Assembly: GCF_002995845.1 (NCBI RefSeq)
Contig: NZ_PVXP01000001.1
Coordinates: forward strand, 103,210-167,209
Origin: Clostridium luticellarii
Lineage (GTDB): Bacteria > Bacillota > Clostridia > Clostridiales > Clostridiaceae
Reading direction: 5' to 3'
Length of the DNA: 64,000 nucleotides
Part shown: positions 48,170-57,509 of the stretch, one piece after another
Layout: every line of letters begins with the position of its first letter
Position numbering within the stretch: the first letter of the stretch is position 1
Program-made: the position numbers and the translations under genes
Notes under the pieces: generated by a model
Told to the model about the DNA's origin: nothing
Database searches by the model: none
The model's input: only the letters and a program-made list of their open reading frames with translations

Positions 48170-48181
48170 CATTTAAATTTA

Positions 48182-50308
48182 CTACATCAAAGGATCCATT
48201 GTAAGTGCAGGGTGTCCTTTCTCTTCCAGAAATTTCAATACATCCTCAGATTCTACAGCTATAGTTTCATCACATACCATGTCTGCAAAATTGTCTATAT
48301 CATATAGCTCTTTAGCCGTCTTGTTTAGTTTTTCTGCCACAAAATCCTTTAATTCTTTAGGCATCCAAACTATTCTAGAAATTCCACCTTCAGCTTTCAT
48401 AAATTTCTTCGAGGATATAAAAGGTCTTCCATGTCCCATAAATCCAGGGGTTTGAACTCCACCGCCTGTCATGGATGCAAGTTCACCAAAGGTCATTCCA
48501 AGAGGAGTCTGAGCTGCATATTCTCTGTTGACTATTACTACACCGTTGGCTTCAGGCATTATACCTGTAATACATTCAAAACATCCGCAGGAAGTCATTG
48601 GATCTTGTAAAATACTATATAGTGTAACACTGTTTACAGCACCCTGGGATATTTTAGAAACAGTATCATTTACCTTCTCCCAGATACCTGCATTTTCATC
48701 AATTACACCTTCTTTTGGTACAGCCTGACATGGTCCTGTTGGGTTTAATTCAAGTGTAGCTTTGGCATCCAGCCAGGAAACTGCACCGCAGAGTCCAAGT
48801 CTTTCAGGTGTTACTATACATACATGTGCAGGTGCAAAGGACTGACAGAGATTACAAGAATAAAAAGTATCAACCTTTTCATCTACCAATGATTCAAGTC
48901 TGGCATCTCTTTCTGCATATCTCGGTATAGCATATTTTTCTTTCAATTCTGAAGTTTTAGCAGGATCCGTAGTTATAATAACCTCACATTTATCTACAAC
49001 CGAACCAAACTCATCCAGCATTTTAGCATATATTACTTCTCCAAAATGCTTCAGCCTGAATCCCTTATCATAAGCTTCCTTCCCTATTCTAACCCAGGTA
49101 AGATTTCTCTGCCCTACATGCATTACTCCTTCTATATAATTGAGGAAGTAATGAAGTCTTCTTTCAAGCACAGGTTCAAAGTCCTTCTGCATGTTGGCGC
49201 CTGAAACCCTTATAAGCATTCCAAGAGGCAATCTTCCAGGTGCCTTGTCTATAGTGTCTATATCCGGTCCTATAAGTTCTATTTTATGATCTTCAATATC
49301 TCCTGAATCAGCAGTCATAACCAATTCCCAGCCGTCAGTTTTTCCTCCTCCAAATTCTGCAAGCATATCGTTCTTTCTTATTCTTTCACCTTCAAAAGCT
49401 GCAGCAAAAGCAACCGGAATTGGAATTTCAGTTATCTTTATTTTTATCTTTCTAGCTTCCAATGAAGTCTTTACAAATTTGTCATAATCTTTCTGAGTTA
49501 AAAGAAGTGTAGGAACCTCTGTTACATCCTGATCCGTTATTACAGGGAATCCAAGTGCTATAGCTCCTGCTCCTGCCGAAACCACAAGTTCACTCAACGG
49601 GCCGAAGGCATTTACAAAAGCAGGCACCCTTTCTGCAGTATACTGCAGCATTTCCTGTAATGCACCGCCTTTAATTCCTCCAAATATAAGTCCTGCTCTT
49701 ATGGCCACTGTTACAACATGTATTACGGAAGTAACATCATAGCCGAGAGGAATAACTCTAAGATCAAGTCCCATCTTTACTTTTCCTTCTACAGCCTGAT
49801 CTATTACCTTTCCAACTAAAAATGTAAGTAATCCTTTCGATTGATAATCCTTTATTACCTTAACTGCAGTGTCAACATCAGGGCATTCTCCAAGTACAAC
49901 TGCTACACCTGGTATATCCCCTGTAACAAGCGGTACTCCAAGGGATCTTATTATAGGATCCGATACAAATCCTACGCAGGGTTCTTCATATGGATTCTCG
50001 GAAAGCACATATTTAGCAGCCTCTATTATTTCTGCTGCAACAGCTGTTGCAAGACCTGCATTCAAGGCCTTGTCAAGAACCTCCTCTTCTACTATAAGAC
50101 TCCTGACTATATCCAGAGCCCCTTCCAATTCACCCAAATTGGTTATTTTTTTCCCTGTAGCCGCAAAAATTACTGGAAGCGAGTATGCAGTATCTGGAAA
50201 GGCCACTTTATAATCTTTACCCTTTTCATCTATAGCCTGCTTAACTATGCCTTCAGCTGCCGCTAAAGCCTGTTTCGAACCAGTGAATATAGTTTGAAAT
50301 AAATTCAT
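48182..50308 (-). CDS. acsB: Acetyl-CoA synthase (CODH/ACS beta/alpha subunit)
   Basis: Condenses the methyl group from AcsCD, CO from AcsA and CoA to acetyl-CoA at the nickel-containing A cluster. 708 residues. The A-cluster ligands are all present: C485, C488, C497 and C507 in YSCNLCQSFAPAHVC-IVTPERLGLC, and C574 and C576 in SCGCFEC. That is the Moorella pattern (506/509/518/528/595/597) shifted by exactly 21, as expected for the shorter clostridial form. ATG behind GGGAGGA. It follows acsE. Confidence 0.98.
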   Translation of the reverse strand: MNLFQTIFTGSKQALAAAEGIVKQAIDEKGKDYKVAFPDTAYSLPVIFAATGKKITNLGELEGALDIVRSLIVEEEVLDKALNAGLATAVAAEIIEAAKYVLSENPYEEPCVGFVSDPIIRSLGVPLVTGDIPGVAVVLGECPDVDTAVKVIKDYQSKGLLTFLVGKVIDQAVEGKVKMGLDLRVIPLGYDVTSVIHVVTVAIRAGLIFGGIKGGALQEMLQYTAERVPAFVNAFGPLSELVVSAGAGAIALGFPVITDQDVTEVPTLLLTQKDYDKFVKTSLEARKIKIKITEIPIPVAFAAAFEGERIRKNDMLAEFGGGKTDGWELVMTADSGDIEDHKIELIGPDIDTIDKAPGRLPLGMLIRVSGANMQKDFEPVLERRLHYFLNYIEGVMHVGQRNLTWVRIGKEAYDKGFRLKHFGEVIYAKMLDEFGSVVDKCEVIITTDPAKTSELKEKYAIPRYAERDARLESLVDEKVDTFYSCNLCQSFAPAHVCIVTPERLGLCGAVSWLDAKATLELNPTGPCQAVPKEGVIDENAGIWEKVNDTVSKISQGAVNSVTLYSILQDPMTSCGCFECITGIMPEANGVVIVNREYAAQTPLGMTFGELASMTGGGVQTPGFMGHGRPFISSKKFMKAEGGISRIVWMPKELKDFVAEKLNKTAKELYDIDNFADMVCDETIAVESEDVLKFLEEKGHPALTMDPLM

Positions 50309-50345
50309 TTTTAGTTCCTCCCATTTTTATTAAATATTATAAAGA

Positions 50346-51131
50346 TTATAATTCTAAGTAAGAATCTGCATATAAAACAGCTCCATTTACAACATCACAG
50401 GTTTTTATTGTTTCTTTTAATCTTTGATCACAAGGATTTACTATTGCAGAAGTAAGTCCGCTTTGTATTGCCATAGCTGCAAAAGTGGCATCAATTATAG
50501 GTCTTATCTCCTTAGGTGCTCCATTTGATACATTGCTTAGTCCACAGCAGGTTTTAAGCTCCATTTCACTTATTTGTCTAATAGCTTCCAATACCTCTTT
50601 CTGTTTATCCTGCATTCCTTTTACTACTACAATGAGTGGATCAAACAACAAATCAGTAGGCTCCATTCCAAGTCCCATAGCTTTTTCAAGCATTTCTGTA
50701 CAGTATGCTATTCTCTCGTCATTATCTTTTGGAATTCCCTCTTTTGCACACAGTGCTATACACATAGCATCATATTCTGCAGCCAAATCTATGTTTACAA
50801 TTCTCTCTCCTGCATCTGCAGAATTTATTATAGGCTTGCCTTTTTCTCTGTTATATACCTTAAGTCCTGCTTCAATTGCCTTTTTATTAGTAGTGTCAAG
50901 TGCCAGTGGAACATTGTCAAATTCACTTTGAAGTGCCTGAACACCCCACTGCATTATTTCTTCTCCATTTTTAGTTGCAGGTCCTATATTTAAATCCAGA
51001 TAATCAGCCCCTGCCTCCAGCTGCTCTTTAGCTCTTTTAAATATAGGTGCAGTATTTCTTTCCTCAATGGCCTTTCTTATTGTTGGAGATATGCAGTGGA
51101 TCCTCTCACCTATGATCATAAACTTTTCCAT
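50346..51131 (-). CDS. acsE: Methyltetrahydrofolate:corrinoid protein methyltransferase
   Basis: Transfers the methyl group of CH3-THF to the cobalt of AcsCD. 261 residues in a pterin-binding TIM barrel: MIIGERIHCISPTIRKAI at the start, ADYLDLNIGPATKNGEE, and the conserved asparagine/aspartate region LLFDPLIVVVKGMQDKQKE and CCGLSNVSNGAPKEIR. ATG behind AGGAGG. Located between acsC and acsB, the classic order for acetogens. Confidence 0.97.
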   Translation of the reverse strand: MEKFMIIGERIHCISPTIRKAIEERNTAPIFKRAKEQLEAGADYLDLNIGPATKNGEEIMQWGVQALQSEFDNVPLALDTTNKKAIEAGLKVYNREKGKPIINSADAGERIVNIDLAAEYDAMCIALCAKEGIPKDNDERIAYCTEMLEKAMGLGMEPTDLLFDPLIVVVKGMQDKQKEVLEAIRQISEMELKTCCGLSNVSNGAPKEIRPIIDATFAAMAIQSGLTSAIVNPCDQRLKETIKTCDVVNGAVLYADSYLEL

Positions 51132-51228
51132 GATTAAAACGACCTCCTATTTTAATATTTTATATTCGTTTTGATTTTATATTTTCAGTTGCCAGCCAAA
51201 AGCCAGCAACTGTTTGATTGAAGATTTA

Positions 51229-52581
51229 TTATTTTGCAGCCAATTCTTTCAGGAATTTAGGAATATACATGGCTTCTGTAGTTCCAACTGTTATGTTCCA
51301 ATCTGGAAGACTGTCTTCCAATTCTCCTTTTAATACCGCTACCTTTCCAGGTATTATAAGGGTCCTGCTCTTTGTCTTTTCTTCTACTCCACTCTTCTTT
51401 ATTGCACCAGCTATTACATCGGCAGTAAATTTACCTGCTGCCCAGGAAGTCAGCACTGAATATCCGCCTGCATCAGGTATAACCATCCACACAGGCATCT
51501 TAGATCTCTCTATTTCTCCTGAAACTATAAAGTAAGTCAGTGCAAAATCCACAGTACACATCACAGGTGAATTATCATCCGGATTATTGATTCCATATAC
51601 TCCAACTTCCACTCTCATAGGCTTCTGAGGATCTGTAAATATGTTCTGTCTAATTCCATATAACGGCAGTGCTCTAACATAATCCATATCACTCAAAACA
51701 AGTATTGAACCATACTTCATAGTAAATAGTGTGGATAATGTAACCTCTTGAAATTTATCTCCATTAGCCAGTTCGTTTAAAAACAATATGGAAGGATATC
51801 CAAAAACTCTATCTTGCCCCTGAAGATTTATTCTCCTTATCTGAACTGCATTTTCAAAAGTCTGTTTAACAGATTTGGAGCCTGGATCCAAAACAAGATT
51901 TTTATATCCCAATTTCTGAATTTCTTCCACTAAATTATAAAGTTCTTCCAGATTCTCTGCTTTTACTCCCAAAGCTATGTTGTCTTGTTTAACCAAATCC
52001 ACCATTTCTTTGAAATTATCTTTGTTGGCACCATAGGCCAGTGGATTCTCATCTTTCACCAGTTGAAGTGCTTCCTTCATAACTGCTGCATCTTCACAAA
52101 CCAAGATATAACCCACTTTCAATCCGCTGGATTTTACCTTCTTTATAAGTTCAAGATATTTATCCTTATTTGAAACGTATTTTAGAGCCACAAATTCGGT
52201 CTTCATATCTTCGCCAATTCTGACATACTGTACATCTTTAATATGCTGAATCTTGGCATCTATCTGGGAACCTTCTATATCATCAGATAAAAGCACTGCA
52301 AATCTGTTTCTGTTTACAAGTGTTTTTTCATGTCTAAAAAGTACGGTTTCTCCTCCTAATTTGTATTCGGTATCCCCCTTCCCCAGTGTTATTGTTTTCA
52401 TGAGCGGCGCTGTTGCTTCTGCCAATTTTTCTACTGACTCTTTACTCATATGAGGACATTTGCTTATTTCCACTGCTCCGGATGCAACTTTCATTGAGAA
52501 AGCCAAGCAAGTCGGAAATCCGCAATCCTTACAATTTTTTTTCGGTGTTAACTTAAATATACCTAATCCTGTTAAAGCCAT
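51229..52581 (-). CDS. acsC: Corrinoid iron-sulfur protein large subunit
   Basis: Large subunit of the corrinoid iron-sulfur protein that carries the methyl group from AcsE to AcsB. 450 residues. The N-terminal [4Fe-4S] domain has C17, C20, C25 and C42 (NCKDCGFPTCLAFSMK and SKCPH); the TIM barrel follows; the C-terminal part (ITVGTTEAMYIPKFLKEL) holds the corrinoid-binding region. ATG behind AAGGAGG. Starts about 40 bp after acsD. Confidence 0.97.
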   Translation of the reverse strand: MALTGLGIFKLTPKKNCKDCGFPTCLAFSMKVASGAVEISKCPHMSKESVEKLAEATAPLMKTITLGKGDTEYKLGGETVLFRHEKTLVNRNRFAVLLSDDIEGSQIDAKIQHIKDVQYVRIGEDMKTEFVALKYVSNKDKYLELIKKVKSSGLKVGYILVCEDAAVMKEALQLVKDENPLAYGANKDNFKEMVDLVKQDNIALGVKAENLEELYNLVEEIQKLGYKNLVLDPGSKSVKQTFENAVQIRRINLQGQDRVFGYPSILFLNELANGDKFQEVTLSTLFTMKYGSILVLSDMDYVRALPLYGIRQNIFTDPQKPMRVEVGVYGINNPDDNSPVMCTVDFALTYFIVSGEIERSKMPVWMVIPDAGGYSVLTSWAAGKFTADVIAGAIKKSGVEEKTKSRTLIIPGKVAVLKGELEDSLPDWNITVGTTEAMYIPKFLKELAAK

Positions 52582-52620
52582 TTTGAATCCTCCTTATTTA
52601 AATACAAGTATAATTTTTTA

Positions 52621-53565
52621 TTATCCCAATAATTCTTTAACAAAAGTTCTAACTGTTTCTACCGACTTAGGGTGGCGAAGTATTACTGCATCGCTTCCAG
52701 AAGTCAATACTCCTGCAGCTGCTGCAACTTCCATAGAAATTCCTCTTTCTTCCTGATTTCCCCATTCTGGAGTACTTGATTCAGGCTCTACTGATTCCTT
52801 TACCTTCCATGTTTCAAAAGAAATTGGAGTTATAATTGGCACTTGAAGAGTCTTGTCGTTCTGGGTCAATGCTGCAAGCTTTACCCTGTCCAAAGTGGAT
52901 ATAACATATTCGTATCCATATCCACCAGCCGAACAACCTATATTTGCCACAATTTTTTCATTGTCAATTCCAAGTTGATTTATTAAAATATTCACCTGTT
53001 TTGCCAGGTTTATGTCAACTGCAGATTCTGCTACAACTTTGTTGTTATAAGCCAATACACCGGCAGCTGCCACAGTTTTATAATTATCTTCCACAGCAGA
53101 CATCAAAAGTACATTGTGTCCTTCTGCTGCCTGGGCAACTTTTTCAAATAACTTTGCATCCTTTTCATGATTTCCTGTACCTGCAACCACAAGAGGAGTT
53201 TTTATAGCTTCAACCACTTCTTTAACTTTTTTAGCACAATCTTCAGGTGATGTATCATCTCCATTTGGATCTGCACTTACAAGTCTTAGGCATATAAAAT
53301 CAGGATTATATTTTTCTTCCACAAATTTTGCCCATTTTACCGTGTCATTTGAAACATCCTTGTATAACTCCTTCAATGGTTCTATCCAATCTTCTGGATA
53401 AACATCTGAAATTTCCATACCCACTTTAGGTGGATTCCCTGTGTTTCCATCGAAACCGTAAAATGGCAGTACTGCCTCTCCGCCTAATTTTATGGCTTTT
53501 TCTCCAGTTCCAATTTCAACTTCACAAATTTTACCTGAGTATTTCTGTGCTGGTTTTTTAAACAT
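52621..53565 (-). CDS. acsD: Corrinoid iron-sulfur protein small subunit
   Basis: 314 residues, TIM-barrel partner of AcsC; the heterodimer holds the corrinoid between the two barrels. Hallmarks include EIGTGEKAIKLGGEAVLPFY at the N-terminus, IGCSAGGYGYEYVISTLDR, and the C-terminal AAGVLTSGSDAVILRHPKSV. ATG behind AAGGAGG. Preceded by a CooC-type ATPase and followed by acsC. Confidence 0.97.
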   Translation of the reverse strand: MFKKPAQKYSGKICEVEIGTGEKAIKLGGEAVLPFYGFDGNTGNPPKVGMEISDVYPEDWIEPLKELYKDVSNDTVKWAKFVEEKYNPDFICLRLVSADPNGDDTSPEDCAKKVKEVVEAIKTPLVVAGTGNHEKDAKLFEKVAQAAEGHNVLLMSAVEDNYKTVAAAGVLAYNNKVVAESAVDINLAKQVNILINQLGIDNEKIVANIGCSAGGYGYEYVISTLDRVKLAALTQNDKTLQVPIITPISFETWKVKESVEPESSTPEWGNQEERGISMEVAAAAGVLTSGSDAVILRHPKSVETVRTFVKELLG

Positions 53566-53577
53566 AATGTTGCCTCC

Positions 53578-54354
53578 TTATTTACTTTTAAATTGAATTT
53601 TTGATAATATTTTATTTAATGCACTTCTACATACGGAATTATCAGGTAGATTCACCAGTGCTTTACCATCTGAATCATAATCATATACCATCTGATCCAT
53701 AGGTACAACTCCTATTAAATTCAAGCCCTGTTTTTCTATTTCCTCATTTATCCCAGCATTCAATTTACCTTCTGGAGCTCTGTTGACTATGAGAAAGATC
53801 TGTCCAACTTTTAAATTCAATTCTGAAACCAGCTGCTTTATTCTTCCCACCGCCTGAACTCCTCTTCTGGAACAATCACTTATAAGAAATAAAGTATCAA
53901 TAGGTTCTATGAGCTTTCTGCTTAGATGTTCCATACCAGCCTCATTGTCAACTACTATGTAATCATAATTGCTGGATAAAGAGTCCACCTGTGCTTTAAG
54001 TATCCCATTTACATAGCAATAACATCCCGGCCCCTGGGATCTTCCCATAACAATAAGATCATATCCATCTCCTTCTGTTACTGAAGCATTTAATTTGTAT
54101 TTTAAATACTCCGCCTTTCTCATGCCTCCAGGAAAATTATCTCCTGAAAGTGATCTCTGGCTTACATCTTCTCTTATTTCTCCTATAGTTTCTTCAATTT
54201 CTGTTCCAAGTACTTCATTCAAATTAGAGTTGGCATCGGCATCGACTGCCAAAATAGGTCCAGCACCTTTTTTTATCAGATAATCGATTAAAAGACCTGT
54301 TAAGGTAGTTTTACCTGTACCTCCCTTGCCTGCTACAGCTATTTTATATCCCAT
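53578..54354 (-). CDS. cooC2: CooC-family nickel-insertion ATPase, copy 2
   Basis: 258-residue MinD/SIMIBI-class ATPase with the deviant P-loop AGKGGTGKTT at 8-17, the magnesium aspartates in LAVDADANSNLN, and the CxC motif in GPGCYCYVNG, the metal-binding dimer interface of CooC. Lying directly before acsD, it is likely the maturation factor for ACS (AcsF-like) rather than for CODH. The alternative, redundancy with copy 1, is possible. ATG behind AAGGAGG, after a 178-bp gap from lpdA that contains a hairpin. Confidence 0.9.
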   Translation of the reverse strand: MGYKIAVAGKGGTGKTTLTGLLIDYLIKKGAGPILAVDADANSNLNEVLGTEIEETIGEIREDVSQRSLSGDNFPGGMRKAEYLKYKLNASVTEGDGYDLIVMGRSQGPGCYCYVNGILKAQVDSLSSNYDYIVVDNEAGMEHLSRKLIEPIDTLFLISDCSRRGVQAVGRIKQLVSELNLKVGQIFLIVNRAPEGKLNAGINEEIEKQGLNLIGVVPMDQMVYDYDSDGKALVNLPDNSVCRSALNKILSKIQFKSK

Positions 54355-54465
54355 ATCTAAGCCTCCTTATATATTGCTACGTTTAAAAATACTATCTGAG
54401 CATTTCATTATAAAAAGCTTATCATAAAAATTTTACACCTTTTATGTAGAAAATATATATTCACA

Positions 54466-54490
54466 TGCATAGGGTAAAAAACCCTATGCA
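54466..54490 (-). other. Hairpin between lpdA and cooC2 (terminator-like or processing)
   Basis: TGCATAGGG and CCCTATGCA pair around a seven-base loop within the 178-bp lpdA-cooC2 interval. On the minus strand, AT-rich but not T-only sequence follows, so termination would be leaky. It divides the cluster. Confidence 0.55.
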
Positions 54491-54532
54491 CATTAAATAA
54501 CCAAATAATGACTCCATTTAATGCCACGTAAT

Positions 54533-55915
54533 TTAACTAATAGAGTGAACACACTGATTATGAACATCATGAAGTGCTTCCATTATCCCCTCACCTAAAG
54601 TTGGATGAGGATGAATAACCTCTCCCAACTGCTGTGCAGTTAAACCAAGTTCACAGGCAACAGTAAGTTCACCAATCATATCTGTAGCACGTTCACCTAC
54701 TATTGCAGCTCCAATAATGACATCTTTTTCGTCAGTTATTACTTTTACAAATCCCTGAAATTTTCCCATAGCCTGAGCTTTCCCAAGGCCTCTAAAATCA
54801 AACTTTCCAATCTTATAATCTATTCCCTTAGCTTTTGCTTCACTTTCTCTTATTCCCACAGATACAACTTCAGGTTCTACAAATATACAACCTGGAACAG
54901 CCTTGTAACTCATTTTTTTCTTTTTATCCAATACTGCATTTTCTACAGCTACAACACCTTCTCTGGAAGCCACATGTGCAAGAGCAGCACTAGGTACCAA
55001 ATCACCTATGGCATAAACACCTTCTACACTGGTTTCCAGATACTCATTTACTATTATCCTGCCTTTTTCATCAGTTTTGATTCCTGGGTTTTCCAAGCCC
55101 AATCCATCAGTATAGGCTCTTCTTCCTACAGCTACAAGCATGGTTTCCGCTTCTAGAATTTTTCCACTTTTCAACGTAGCAGCTACACCATCTTCTTTAA
55201 CCTCCACATTGGATATTCCATCTCCCACAAAGTACTTTATCTTCTTCCTTTTAAAAACTCTCTGAAGCTGTTTTGCTACATCTTCATCTTCAAGCGGTGC
55301 AAGATGTGGAAGCATTTCAACCACCTTTACTTCAGTTCCCATGCTGTTTAAAAAATACCCTATTTCACACCCTATGGGTCCTCCTCCAACTATAATCATT
55401 GACTTGGGCAGTTTACTCAAATTCAAAACTTCATCGGAAGTTATTACTTTCTTACCATCATATTTAAAAAATTTAGGTGCAACAGGCACAGAACCGGTAG
55501 CAAGTATAATTTTATCCGCTTTGACAACTTCCTTTGATCCATCTTCTTTAGTAACTTCCACTTCCCTGCTGTTTAAAAGTTTTCCACTGCCTTTTATAGA
55601 TTTTACTCCCCTGTATTTGAATATTGCCTCTATTCCCTTTACCAGCTGATCCACAACTTTGTTTTTTCGCTTCATGATAAAATCAAAATCAGCTTTCGGT
55701 TCTCCTTCAATTTCAACTCCAAATTTAGATGCATCCTTCACTACCTCCAGCACATCTGAGCAAGCCAGTAATGCCTTAGTAGGTATACATCCCACATTTA
55801 AACAAGTACCACCTACATATTTTTTCTCGATTACAGTTACATCTGCTCCCAAAATAGCAGCCTGAACAGCAGCCACATATCCGCCGGGTCCTCCCCCAAT
55901 TACAACTAATTTCAT
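54533..55915 (-). CDS. lpdA: Dihydrolipoamide dehydrogenase
   Basis: 460 residues from the ATG at 55915 (behind GGGGAGCG; the frame extends to 55951 but without a ribosome site). FAD loop VVIGGGPGGYVAAVQAA, redox disulfide C38/C43 in GGTCLNVGCIPTK, NAD loop IVGGGPIGCEIGYFLNSMG, and the C-terminal HPHPTLGE with the catalytic histidine. In the Wood-Ljungdahl cluster its partner may be GcvH. A conserved place between metF and cooC2 in C. ljungdahlii-type clusters is recalled, and its exact function is unsettled. Confidence 0.94.
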   Translation of the reverse strand: MKLVVIGGGPGGYVAAVQAAILGADVTVIEKKYVGGTCLNVGCIPTKALLACSDVLEVVKDASKFGVEIEGEPKADFDFIMKRKNKVVDQLVKGIEAIFKYRGVKSIKGSGKLLNSREVEVTKEDGSKEVVKADKIILATGSVPVAPKFFKYDGKKVITSDEVLNLSKLPKSMIIVGGGPIGCEIGYFLNSMGTEVKVVEMLPHLAPLEDEDVAKQLQRVFKRKKIKYFVGDGISNVEVKEDGVAATLKSGKILEAETMLVAVGRRAYTDGLGLENPGIKTDEKGRIIVNEYLETSVEGVYAIGDLVPSAALAHVASREGVVAVENAVLDKKKKMSYKAVPGCIFVEPEVVSVGIRESEAKAKGIDYKIGKFDFRGLGKAQAMGKFQGFVKVITDEKDVIIGAAIVGERATDMIGELTVACELGLTAQQLGEVIHPHPTLGEGIMEALHDVHNQCVHSIS

Positions 55916-55934
55916 TGTACACGCTCCCCTTATT

Positions 55935-56810
55935 TTATAATCCTGCTTCATCCAATATCAAAGGGATATTCTTTTCTGCTCCTATGGCCATTATATGAAC
56001 TCCTTCACCCAATCCTTCTTCTTTTATGCGTCTTATAAATTCTGCTGATATCTTTATACCCTCTTTAACCTTGTCCTCAGCATTTTTCATTCTGTCAATG
56101 AGTTCATCTGGTACATATATACCCGGTACATTTTTATTCATATATTTAGCCATGCCGGCTGATTTCAAAGGTATTATACCCACCATAATCTTTGCATCCA
56201 GATCTTTTGTCTTTTCTCTGAACTCCTTCAAAGTATCTATGTCGTAAACTCCCTGAGTTTGAAAAAATTTAGCTCCAGCTTTTATCTTCTTTTTCATCTT
56301 CATAATCTGAAGATCCAATGGATCATATCGAGGCGTAACACAGGCCCCTAAGTAAAATTCAGGAACACCATTTAAATCATTTCCGGCCATATCTTTCCCC
56401 GAAGCCAAAGTACTAGCTACCTGCAATATACCCACGCTGTCAAGATCATAAACGGGTTTTGCCCCCGGATGATCTCCTATGCCAGTGTAATCTCCTGTAA
56501 GTGCCAGAACGTTTTCTATACCAAAAACTCCTGCTGACAAAAGTTCTCCCTGAATTGCTATTCTGTTTCTATCTCTTCCAGTTATCTGAAGTACAGGTTC
56601 CAATCCAACATCTTTAAGCACCTTACAGGTAGCTAGAGATGTAGCTTTTAACATAGCCGATTGAAAGTCAGTAACATTTACCCCCTGGACTCTTCCTTTT
56701 ACACCCTTGGCACACTCAATCAAATGAGAAAGATCCGTTCCTTTTGGAGGTGCCATTTCAGCAGTAATCGCAAAATCACCTTTTTTAAAAGCTTCTTCTA
56801 ATAAGCTCAT
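55935..56810 (-). CDS. metF: 5,10-methylenetetrahydrofolate reductase, catalytic subunit
   Basis: Reduces methylene-THF to methyl-THF, the energy-critical step of the methyl branch. 291 residues of the MTHFR TIM barrel: AITAEMAPPKGTDLSHLIE, NVTDFQSAMLKATSLATCKV, VLALTGDYTGIGDHPGAKPV and FFQTQGVYDIDTL. ATG behind AAAGGGGG. Directly after metV, so a MetFV complex is expected; no RnfC2-type subunit gene is adjacent. The electron donor cannot be read from sequence. Confidence 0.96.
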   Translation of the reverse strand: MSLLEEAFKKGDFAITAEMAPPKGTDLSHLIECAKGVKGRVQGVNVTDFQSAMLKATSLATCKVLKDVGLEPVLQITGRDRNRIAIQGELLSAGVFGIENVLALTGDYTGIGDHPGAKPVYDLDSVGILQVASTLASGKDMAGNDLNGVPEFYLGACVTPRYDPLDLQIMKMKKKIKAGAKFFQTQGVYDIDTLKEFREKTKDLDAKIMVGIIPLKSAGMAKYMNKNVPGIYVPDELIDRMKNAEDKVKEGIKISAEFIRRIKEEGLGEGVHIMAIGAEKNIPLILDEAGL

Positions 56811-56831
56811 TTCTAAATCCCCCTTTGATCA

Positions 56832-57482
56832 TTACTTAGCCCTCAAATTTATTTTCTTAGGATGAGAATTGATTTGATAATTTCTTGGATCTCTTATTTT
56901 ATCCAGATTATCAAGTTGTCCCAATTCCTTCAGCTTATTATATATTAGTATCCAAGCACAATCATTGTCAGGATTTACTTCACATTTGCCATCCCTTGCT
57001 CCGCCACAAGGGCCATTTAAAAGTCCCTTTGCACACATGGTGACAGGACATATTCCTCCGGTCCATCCAAGCTGACAGTCTCCACAGGCCTTACAAGCTT
57101 CTGAATACTGACCTACCCTTTCCACTTCACCTATGAACAGGGTATTATTGCCCGGATAAACAGGAATATCAACCAACTTGGCTACAGTCTGTGTCCCATC
57201 TCCACAGGCCAACGATACAATTGCATCCGCATCTTTCAGTTCATCTTTCAATGATTTCAAATCTTTTCTTGTTTTCAAAAGATTACATGATGGATCAAGT
57301 ACTTTGTACCCCAGAACTTTTTTGCCGTTTTTCTCCAGAGTATCTTTCATCTCCGCTACTTCATCTTCTCCTCCTACTTTACAAGTAGAAGCACAAAGTG
57401 AGCACCCTGTAATTATTACTTTTTGACTGTCTTTAAGATATTCTAGTATGTCTTCTATTGGTTTCTTTTCTGAAATAATCAT
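56832..57482 (-). CDS. metV: MetV: zinc/iron-sulfur partner of methylene-THF reductase
   Basis: 216 residues of the MTHFR C-terminal zinc-binding family. Cysteine-rich motifs include CSLCASTCKVGG, EACKACGDCQLGWTGGICP and CAKGLLNGPCGGARDGKC. In acetogens it forms a complex with MetF and carries clusters for electron transfer. It precedes metF by 21 bp. ATG behind GGAGG. Confidence 0.94.
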   Translation of the reverse strand: MIISEKKPIEDILEYLKDSQKVIITGCSLCASTCKVGGEDEVAEMKDTLEKNGKKVLGYKVLDPSCNLLKTRKDLKSLKDELKDADAIVSLACGDGTQTVAKLVDIPVYPGNNTLFIGEVERVGQYSEACKACGDCQLGWTGGICPVTMCAKGLLNGPCGGARDGKCEVNPDNDCAWILIYNKLKELGQLDNLDKIRDPRNYQINSHPKKINLRAK

Positions 57483-57509
57483 ATTTACTCCTCCATTTAT
57501 CTCAAAGGT

